This document shows, one piece after another, positions 30,191-36,029 of a stretch of 36,029 bases of DNA. Made by a program: the position numbers and the translations under genes. The stretch lies in the IMG/VR virus record IMGVR_UViG_3300033183_000142, positions 1-36,029 of that record; one strand, 5' to 3'. The notes under the pieces are model-generated. The model did no database searches. It saw nothing but the letters and a program-made list of their open reading frames with translations, and was not told where the DNA came from. Position 1 is the first letter of the stretch; the number at the start of each line of letters is the position of its first letter. This DNA comes from a virus.

Positions 30191-33012
30191 TGGGTTGGTT
30201 GAGAGATTTTGTAAGAAATCCGATAAAGACGACCAAAGATACAGTCAATGATGCTGTTGATTTTGTCGGTGATGTAGTCCAGGATACTATCGATTTTGTC
30301 GGTGATGTAGTCGGTGATGTAGTATCCTGGCTTGTCGATATTCCCGAACTTCCAGATATTGACCAAGACGCTCAGTCTGTTTTGGTTAATAAAAATTCAA
30401 ACATTGCTCAAATACCCGTAATATATGGTCAAAGAAAAGTAGGTGGTACGAGGGTATTTGTCGAGACTTCGGGGTCGGAGAACAAGTATCTCTATATTGC
30501 TTTGGTATTATGCGAAGGTGAAGTCGAAGAAATTGGTGATATTTATATTAATGATGAACTTCTAACAGGGTCTAAGTATGCACCATATGTCACGGTAGAT
30601 AAAAAGCTTGGTACAGACAGTCAAACGGCATCGAGTACACTAACAGCCGCACCTTCCTGGACTTCTACAGACACATTATCTGGTATCGCATACCTAGGTA
30701 TCAGATTAGAATTCAATCAAGATGTATTTAGCTCGATTCCTACGATTAATGCTGTAGTAAAAGGTCGCAAAATATATGATCCTCGTACATCAACTACTGC
30801 ATGGTCGTCAAACCCCGCTCTTTGTCTTCGTGACTATCTGACTAACACAAGGTATGGTAAGGGCCTGGACACTTCTTTGATCGACGACACGTCCTTTTCT
30901 TCAGCCGCGAATACATGTGATACTGATGTTACCAACTATGACGGGTCTGGTGAGACTGTTAAGCGATTCTCATGTCACGCGGTTATCAATACCGACCAAA
31001 CATTGTTTAATAACGTCAAATTATTTTTGTCTGGTATGCAAGGCATGATGCCATATCAAGATGGTACGTATAGTCTTGTTATCGAAGATGACTACGACAG
31101 CACATTTGATTTTGACACTGACAATATCATATCTGGATTTCAGATCAAAGGTGCCGATAAAAGTGGTAAGTACAATAAAGTCACGGCTAAATTCGTTAAT
31201 CCAGAAGCCAATTACCAAGCAGACGCTGTTATATGGCCTGAAGCAGACTCAAGTGATTATGCCACATTTTTATCTGAAGACAACAATAAACCACTAGAGA
31301 AAGAAATCGATTTAAATACTATCAACAGCTATTATCAAGCCAGGAATATTGCCAAGACATTATGTCTGGCATCTCGTAAAGCCGGTATACAAATATCATT
31401 TACCGCAACATCTGACGCTCTGAAATGTTCTGTAGGTGACATTGTTACTGTAACGCATCCAACTCCTGGATGGTCAAGTAAAGAATTTAGAGTGCTTTCG
31501 TTAAGCATTAATTATGATTCAACGGTCAATATCACTCTCGCAGAGCATAATGCCACTATATACCCGTGGGTAAGTGATCAACAAGAGCCGACTTCATTTG
31601 CGTCAAATCTACCCGACCCATTAACTGTATCCGCACCCGTTTTAACGGTATCGGACGAAGTTCGAGTACACAATGAAGAAGCAATATCATTTTTGATTGC
31701 AAACGTATCTTCTACCGATCAATTTACTGAAAGATTCGAGGTACAATCGCGACTTGAAGGTGAGACTGAATTTGTGACTATGGGTCAAGCCGGTGGTGGT
31801 CAATTTGAACAGGTTAACATCGAAGATGGCCGTGTTTATACTATAAGGGCCAGAGTTATTAATACACTTGGCGTTCGCTCTGCGTTTACGACATTGGACC
31901 ACCAAGTAGTGGGTAAAACAGCTCCACCGTCAGATGTTAATGGATTGACCGGTAATTTGATTGGCAATCAATACTTCTTAACCTGGACTGCTGTAGCTGA
32001 TGCCGATCTGTCACACTATCGTGTACGATTTGCGGCAGAGGACACAAGCCCGACATACCAAAATTCCATTTCACTTGTACCTAAAGTATCGCGTCCTGCG
32101 ACATCTGTCTTTGTACCTGCCAGGAATGGTACATATTTTGTTAAAGCGGTGGATAAATTAGGTCTGGCTTCTGAAACACCGGCAACAGTTGTCCTAAGTT
32201 CGAATATTGATGAATTAGATAATTTTACCAGTGTACAGACGATTAATGAGCACCCAGATTTTAATGGCACTTTTGATGATGTCGTAGAAGAGGATGCCGG
32301 TGATAATTTAGTGCTAGACACATCATTATTGTTCGATGCTGTGACAGGTAATTTTGATGATGCTTTGGGTCTGTTTGATGGTGGTGCGGGTAACGTCGAT
32401 GCTGAAGGTTTCTACTATTTCGCTAATGATGTTGATTTGGGCGCGACATACCTCGTACGAGCAACATCTATCGTTAAACAGACTCGTGTTGATTATGTAA
32501 CATTGTTTGATGAGACCGAAGGTCTGTTTGATGATCGTCAAGGTGTTTTTGATGGTGACGTGAATGCATTCGATGATGTTGATGTCGAAGTACAAGCCCG
32601 ATTTACCACAGATGATCCTGGCGGTTCACCTTCATGGTCTGATTGGCAGACATTCCAGGTGTCAGATTTCAAATGTCGAGGATTAGAATTCAGGGCCAGA
32701 TTGACATCCACTGATGAACAGGCTACCCCATCTGTATCTTTTTTATCAGTTCAACTTGATATGGGCGATCGAACTGAGTCTGGTGATGATGTATCCTCAG
32801 GTGTCGGAGCCAAGGCGGTAACGTTTGATAAGGCATTTATTCAAACACCGGCAATTGGAATCGGAGCGCAAGACTTGCAAACTGGTGATTATTACGTCTT
32901 GACAGCAAAATCCAGGACAGGTTTTACTATTACTTTTTATAACAGCAGTGATACTGCCGTGAGTCGCACATTTGACTATGTGGCGAAAGGATACGGACGC
33001 GAGGTAACGTAA
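30190..33012 (+). CDS. Central tail tip protein (gpJ-like host specificity protein)
   Basis: 940 aa. A short amphipathic N-terminal repeat region (DFVGDVV twice) precedes NSNIAQIPVIYGQRKVGG, the usual start of the gpJ-like core. The core continues with YIALVLCEGEVEEIGDIYIN, and a fibronectin-type III-like region follows at ~555-670. Residues ~692-800 carry Asp-rich repeats of the form LFDxxxGxFDDxxGxFDG, and the C-terminal ~110 residues form a beta-rich end. This protein closes the tail tip and usually decides receptor binding. The length is slightly under lambda J (1132 aa). Confidence 0.88.
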   Translation: MGWLRDFVRNPIKTTKDTVNDAVDFVGDVVQDTIDFVGDVVGDVVSWLVDIPELPDIDQDAQSVLVNKNSNIAQIPVIYGQRKVGGTRVFVETSGSENKYLYIALVLCEGEVEEIGDIYINDELLTGSKYAPYVTVDKKLGTDSQTASSTLTAAPSWTSTDTLSGIAYLGIRLEFNQDVFSSIPTINAVVKGRKIYDPRTSTTAWSSNPALCLRDYLTNTRYGKGLDTSLIDDTSFSSAANTCDTDVTNYDGSGETVKRFSCHAVINTDQTLFNNVKLFLSGMQGMMPYQDGTYSLVIEDDYDSTFDFDTDNIISGFQIKGADKSGKYNKVTAKFVNPEANYQADAVIWPEADSSDYATFLSEDNNKPLEKEIDLNTINSYYQARNIAKTLCLASRKAGIQISFTATSDALKCSVGDIVTVTHPTPGWSSKEFRVLSLSINYDSTVNITLAEHNATIYPWVSDQQEPTSFASNLPDPLTVSAPVLTVSDEVRVHNEEAISFLIANVSSTDQFTERFEVQSRLEGETEFVTMGQAGGGQFEQVNIEDGRVYTIRARVINTLGVRSAFTTLDHQVVGKTAPPSDVNGLTGNLIGNQYFLTWTAVADADLSHYRVRFAAEDTSPTYQNSISLVPKVSRPATSVFVPARNGTYFVKAVDKLGLASETPATVVLSSNIDELDNFTSVQTINEHPDFNGTFDDVVEEDAGDNLVLDTSLLFDAVTGNFDDALGLFDGGAGNVDAEGFYYFANDVDLGATYLVRATSIVKQTRVDYVTLFDETEGLFDDRQGVFDGDVNAFDDVDVEVQARFTTDDPGGSPSWSDWQTFQVSDFKCRGLEFRARLTSTDEQATPSVSFLSVQLDMGDRTESGDDVSSGVGAKAVTFDKAFIQTPAIGIGAQDLQTGDYYVLTAKSRTGFTITFYNSSDTAVSRTFDYVAKGYGREVT
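30259..30312 (+). repeat. 21-bp direct repeat in the gpJ-like gene
   Basis: A 21-bp unit at 30259-30279 recurs exactly at 30292-30312, offset 33 bp, followed by a partial third unit (GGTGATGTAGT, 30313-30323). It encodes the repeated DFVGDVV peptide. The 33-bp step equals 11 codons, three turns of an alpha helix, so copies can be gained or lost in frame. Confidence 0.85.
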
Positions 33013-33743
33013 TGAGCCAAAATGATTTTACCATAGCTAACCAAGGCTTCCCGGCATTCAGGGCTGATTTGAATAGTGCGTTACAGGCATTAGTATCACT
33101 TAGTGCGGGGGCTACGGCTCCAAGTACAACTTTTGCTTATCAGCTCTGGTATGACACCACCACAGATATTTTAAAAATCCGAAACGAAGCCAATGATGCG
33201 TGGATCACTCTGGCGAGGATCGATCAGACCAATGCTCGCGTTGAGATTGTTGCTGAGTCGATTGAAGCGGCTGATGCAAATGGCCTTCTGATCAAGAATG
33301 ACGGTGCAACTGTTATCGAGGTTCAAGATGATGGTGATGTTGCCATTGACGGCACGACTCTACACGTTGACTCATCGAACAATCGGATCGGTGTCGGAAC
33401 GGCATCTCCTGCTGTCTCTCTCGACTTAACATCGAACACTGATGCCGTAGCAATGCCTTCTGGTACGACTGCACAACGTCCAACAGGCGTTAATGGTCAA
33501 ATACGGTATAATTCAACTGACAACGCTTTTGAAGGCTATGCGAATGGTGCATGGGGCGAGATTGGCGGTGGCGGTGGTGCGACTGGTGGCGGATCAGATC
33601 AGGTCTTCTATGAGAATGGTCAGACTGTGACAACCAATTACACGCTCACAACCAATACGAACGCAATGTCTACTGGCCCTGTGACGGTAGATTCGGGGGT
33701 CACAGTGACCATTCCTACTGGCTCAAGATATGTGGTGATTTAA
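33012..33743 (+). CDS. Tail fibre / virion protein, 243 aa
   Basis: The start (NDFTIANQGFPAFRADLNSA) and APSTTFAYQLWYDTTTDILK form an N-terminal domain I recognise in many marine phage fibres. Repetitive beta segments follow (HVDSSNNRIGVGTASPAVSL), then a Gly-rich linker near 185-200. The end VDSGVTVTIPTGSRYVVI is a typical fibre cap. It follows the gpJ-like gene with a one-base overlap. Confidence 0.8.
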   Translation: MSQNDFTIANQGFPAFRADLNSALQALVSLSAGATAPSTTFAYQLWYDTTTDILKIRNEANDAWITLARIDQTNARVEIVAESIEAADANGLLIKNDGATVIEVQDDGDVAIDGTTLHVDSSNNRIGVGTASPAVSLDLTSNTDAVAMPSGTTAQRPTGVNGQIRYNSTDNAFEGYANGAWGEIGGGGGATGGGSDQVFYENGQTVTTNYTLTTNTNAMSTGPVTVDSGVTVTIPTGSRYVVI

Positions 33744-33744
33744 G

Positions 33745-34497
33745 ATGGCGATTACTTTAGACGGTACTAATGGCCTTAATAACGGTGATGCGAACATCAC
33801 TAACGTAGGTGACATTGCTGTTGACTCAATCTCTGGAGATGCGGATAGCAATACCAAGATTACATTTGAAGGCTCTGATGTTATCAGTATTGATACTAAT
33901 GGCTCAGAACGTATGCGTATCGACTCCAGTGGCAACTTGTTGATGGGGACTACGAGTGAACAGCGACCAACTTTATCCAGAACTCCGCGAGCAACTTTTT
34001 ATAACACATCAGCAGAAGGTATGAATACTGTTGTTAGTGATTTAAGTTATGCAGGATGGGTACACACAAGCCTAGACGGTGGAACTGGCACTCACTACAT
34101 TGCTTTTTTTGAAAATGTTGTTGGCGTAAATGTCGGTCAAATTACTCATAACAGCACTAGTACATCGTATACAACATCATCAGACTATCGCCTTAAAGAA
34201 AATGTAGTCGATATGACTGGTGCGATTACCCGTGTTAAGTCTCTATCCCCTAAGCGGTTTAACTTCATCGCTGATACAGACGACACAACTGTCGATGGTT
34301 TCTTGGCACATGAAGCGGCAACTGTTGTTCCAGAAGCAGTACACGGAACTAAAGATGCAGTCGATGACGAAGGAAACCCAATCTACCAAGGCATTGACCA
34401 AGCTAAACTTGTGCCACTGCTGACGGGTGCATTACAGGAAGCGATTGCAGAAATTGAATCTCTCAAAGCGCGTGTAGACGCATTGGAGGCAAACTAA
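33745..34497 (+). CDS. Tail fibre with C-terminal S74 chaperone domain
   Basis: The N-terminal part has NGSERMRIDSSGNLLMGTTS, a repeat common to phage fibres. From ~150 the protein has SSDYRLKENV, the start of the intramolecular chaperone/peptidase S74 domain, followed by FNFIADTDDTTVDGFLAHEA and a coiled-coil end (IAEIESLKARVDALEA). In this family Ser of the SDYR region is the self-cleavage residue. The domain trimerises the fibre and may then be removed. Confidence 0.88.
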   Translation: MAITLDGTNGLNNGDANITNVGDIAVDSISGDADSNTKITFEGSDVISIDTNGSERMRIDSSGNLLMGTTSEQRPTLSRTPRATFYNTSAEGMNTVVSDLSYAGWVHTSLDGGTGTHYIAFFENVVGVNVGQITHNSTSTSYTTSSDYRLKENVVDMTGAITRVKSLSPKRFNFIADTDDTTVDGFLAHEAATVVPEAVHGTKDAVDDEGNPIYQGIDQAKLVPLLTGALQEAIAEIESLKARVDALEAN

Positions 34498-35072
34498 TGT
34501 CTAACTTGCCAACTGGCGTGTATATACACTCAAAACCAGATGGCACTCCTTTCTATGTTGGAAAGGGGAACAAGTATCGCATGGGCGAATTTTATGGCCG
34601 TAATAATTGGCATCAAAAGATCGTCAAAAAATACGGCAAACTCAACATCATCAAGAAGCATATTGAATGTTCTTCAGATGAAATTGCGTTAGAGCTAGAA
34701 ATTGGGCTAATAAAGCTAATGCGTAATAACGGCTATGAACTGTGCAATCTGACAGATGGCGGTGACGGAGTTAATGGTTACAAGCACGATCCAGAATCGG
34801 TTGAGCGTGTACGTCAGAAAAACTTAGGTAGAGTGCAGACACCTGAAGAACGCAAGTTACGGTCTGTGGCACTTAAAGGTAGGCCAAAAGGCAAGAGAAG
34901 CCCTGAGCATAATGCTAAAATTGGAGCATTGATTAAGGGGCGAAAATGGTACAACAACGGCAAGAATGTCGTTTTTTGTCATGAAGGTAATCAGCCTGAA
35001 GGCTATGTGCTTGGACGAGGCAAGACTACAATGATTTCAGAAACACAGGAGAAAAAGCTGTGTCAAAAATAG
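34497..35072 (+). CDS. GIY-YIG homing-type endonuclease with NUMOD3-like repeats
   Basis: The N-terminal catalytic domain starts G-V-Y-I-H with YVGKG and continues to a Glu-containing helix (ALELEIGLIKLM). The middle has NUMOD3-like DNA-binding repeats (GYKHDPESVERVRQKNLG and SPEHNAKIGALIKGRKW), then KWYNNGKNVVFCHEGN and PEGYVLGRG, an ending often seen in phage homing enzymes. It is a free-standing gene between two fibres, overlapping both (TAATG at its start; 13 bases at its end). Such genes spread by cutting relatives that lack them and add no virion function. Confidence 0.9.
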   Translation: MSNLPTGVYIHSKPDGTPFYVGKGNKYRMGEFYGRNNWHQKIVKKYGKLNIIKKHIECSSDEIALELEIGLIKLMRNNGYELCNLTDGGDGVNGYKHDPESVERVRQKNLGRVQTPEERKLRSVALKGRPKGKRSPEHNAKIGALIKGRKWYNNGKNVVFCHEGNQPEGYVLGRGKTTMISETQEKKLCQK

Positions 35073-35647
35073 CAATTTCAGGCAACGCATCAGGAACTGG
35101 TACGTTCACGATAGCCGCACCGAACAGCAACACCGACAGGACTTTAACGCTTCCAGATGAGGCGGGGACGGTGTTGACGAGTGCGAGTGATATTACTGCA
35201 CAGGCAATGAATGGCCCTGCTTTTAGAGTGTCCAGAACTACATCAACAACACTAAGTAGTGCAACAAATACAACAGTGCCTTTTAACAACGACTTTTCTA
35301 TTTATGGTACAAGTTTTGACACTGCTAGTTGCTATGACGCTACAAATTACAGATTTGTACCTAACGTTGCAGGGTATTATTTTTTCCACTCACAAGTACA
35401 AGCAACCGATGGAAACACAGGGACATTCAACTTAAATCTTTTGAAAAATGGGACAAGAATCGCATCTCATCAAGCAGAAACTGATTCAACCACAACATAC
35501 CCTACCCATCGTGTAGCGGCTACTTTGTATATGAACGGTACGACTGATTATGTAGAAGTACAGATGAGGCAGACGACTGGTTCTAATATGACCATTTATT
35601 ATCAGGAATGGGGATTTTTTGAAGGTTATATGGTGAGAGGTGCATGA
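35060..35647 (+). CDS. Tail fibre with C1q/TNF-like head domain, 195 aa
   Basis: GTG start inside the end of the endonuclease gene. A short adaptor (SKIAISGNASGTGTFTIAAP and DRTLTLPDEAGTVLT) is a common fibre start. From ~50 the sequence has the C1q-like jelly-roll pattern: AFRVSRTTSTTLSS, NNDFSIYGTSFDTASC, RFVPNVAGYYFFHSQVQ and a final YYQEWGFFEGYMV. Such domains form trimers that bind receptors. ATGATGA links it to the next gene. Confidence 0.85.
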   Translation: MSKIAISGNASGTGTFTIAAPNSNTDRTLTLPDEAGTVLTSASDITAQAMNGPAFRVSRTTSTTLSSATNTTVPFNNDFSIYGTSFDTASCYDATNYRFVPNVAGYYFFHSQVQATDGNTGTFNLNLLKNGTRIASHQAETDSTTTYPTHRVAATLYMNGTTDYVEVQMRQTTGSNMTIYYQEWGFFEGYMVRGA

Positions 35648-35838
35648 TGAGTTTGTACGACAAAATTATGGCTATATATCCAGAGTTGACCATTGCTGAT
35701 TTTGATACCTATCGTGATGGAACTATCGAGCTTTGCAATAATACTGGCGAACAGGCAGATGACTACATCGCCAAATGGGAACATCCAACACTGGCACAGC
35801 CCACTCAAGAACAGTTAGATGCGGTAGGTGAAGCATGA
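35644..35838 (+). CDS. Small fibre-associated protein (XkdW-like), 64 aa
   Basis: ATGATG gives two possible starts one codon apart. The pattern YDKIMAIYPELTIADFDTY, then TIELCNNTGEQADDYIAKWE and PTQEQLDAVG is that of small phage proteins related in type to XkdW, found beside fibre genes. It may help fibre folding or attachment. The stop overlaps the start of the following micro-ORF. Confidence 0.75.
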   Translation: MMSLYDKIMAIYPELTIADFDTYRDGTIELCNNTGEQADDYIAKWEHPTLAQPTQEQLDAVGEA

Positions 35839-35895
35839 GCGAACTCTTAGTCAACACAATCAAGAAAGCTGACGGCACAGGCGGTGAAGCATGAG
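35827..35895 (+). repeat. Imperfect 56-bp tandem duplication at the fibre junction
   Basis: GGTGAAGCATGAG occurs at 35827-35839 and again at 35883-35895. The DNA after each copy encodes similar peptides (MSELLVNTIKKADGT and MSQINVNSIKSSDGA). The first copy ends in a stop after 19 residues. Confidence 0.8.
35835..35894 (+). pseudogene. 19-aa micro-ORF, relic of a fibre N-terminus
   Basis: The peptide MSELLVNTIKKADGTGGEA has the same adaptor pattern as the start of the next fibre (MSQINVNSIKSSDGA). It overlaps both neighbours by ATGA. The most likely explanation is a remnant left by replacement of a fibre gene, kept as a seam; translation may also couple the next start. Confidence 0.6.
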
Positions 35896-36029
35896 TCAAA
35901 TCAACGTAAACTCAATTAAAAGCTCAGACGGTGCAACTGATCTTCTCACGCTATCCAATGGATCGCTGACAGGTGCTATTGCCACTGGTGGCCGCAGGAA
36001 TCTCATCATCAATGGTGCGATGCAGGTTG
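35891..36029 (+). CDS. Tail fibre, 5' part (continues at 1-1132)
   Basis: ATG at 35891 overlaps the micro-ORF stop. The frame runs to the window end and continues in the same frame at window bases 2-1132, giving 382 aa in all. The N-terminal ~20 residues act as adaptor, and NLIINGAMQV starts the conserved body. The domain description is with the 3' part. Confidence 0.9.
   Translation, partial: MSQINVNSIKSSDGATDLLTLSNGSLTGAIATGGRRNLIINGAMQV
35908..36029. repeat. Right copy of 122-bp terminal redundancy
   Basis: Identical to bases 1-122. It marks the overlap used to close the assembled circle. Confidence 0.95.

Noticed and set aside
1-36029. Lysogeny module or tRNA genes
   Set aside because: I looked for integrase, excisionase, CI/Cro-type repressors and tRNA cloverleaf ends and saw none; nearly all space is filled by other genes. 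A small unusual repressor cannot be excluded.

Overview
The window looks like the complete genome of an uncultured double-stranded DNA tailed phage with siphovirus-type genes. The last 122 bases (35908-36029) repeat the first 122 (1-122) exactly, and one tail-fibre gene reads straight through that join. The molecule therefore closes into a circle of about 35,907 bp. Many small virion proteins resemble families I associate with marine phage metagenomes, so a marine bacterial host is likely, but the sequence does not name it. I see no integrase, excisionase, CI-type repressor, tRNA gene or CRISPR array.

Layout. (1) 35891-3975, plus strand: last tail fibre, small virion-associated proteins and a lysis cassette (membrane protein with an EF-hand-like loop, three-helix holin, M15 peptidase endolysin). 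(2) 3980-5158, minus strand: four short overlapping or adjacent genes behind a strong sigma70-type promoter, including a C39-like papain-fold protein and a zinc-ribbon protein. (3) 5159-5464: control region with divergent promoters and an element built on CGGTAACA repeats. (4) 5465-17260, plus strand: replication module with AEP-type primase, SNF2 helicase, an ssDNA-binding candidate, UvrD-like helicase, family A DNA polymerase, then purZ, mazZ, datZ, a VRR-NUC-like nuclease and small unknown proteins. (5) 17261-17599: terminator, a second inverted copy of the CGGTAACA element, the late promoter and a terminator in its leader. (6) 17600-35894, plus strand: terminase, portal, MuF-like protein, scaffold, P22-like coat protein, neck proteins, tail tube, frameshifted tail chaperone, tape measure, tail tip and a fibre cluster interrupted by a GIY-YIG homing-type endonuclease.

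The most important result is a Z-genome pathway. PurZ carries Ser in place of the catalytic Asp of PurA (GSTGKG). Next to it lie a MazG-type nucleotide pyrophosphohydrolase (MazZ, here with an extra N-terminal domain), an HD-domain dATPase (DatZ) with the Trp and Ile pocket residues I recall from cyanophage S-2L, and a DpoZ-type family A polymerase. Together these predict that the phage replaces adenine by 2-aminoadenine in its DNA: MazZ supplies dGMP, PurZ converts it to the succinyl precursor of 2-amino-dAMP, DatZ destroys dATP and DpoZ polymerises the product.

A second, apparently undescribed structure is a pair of diverged ~145-150 bp composite elements in inverted orientation that exactly bracket the replication module (5256-5406 and 17336-17478). 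Both hold the same blocks in the same order: a TTGTC/GACAA dyad, three CGGTAACA repeats, TAAGAAGGACG, a GTGTwACTGAAsATA block, another CGGTAACA and GAGTGCGTAG. They look like paired operators or origins that coordinate early, accessory and late transcription.
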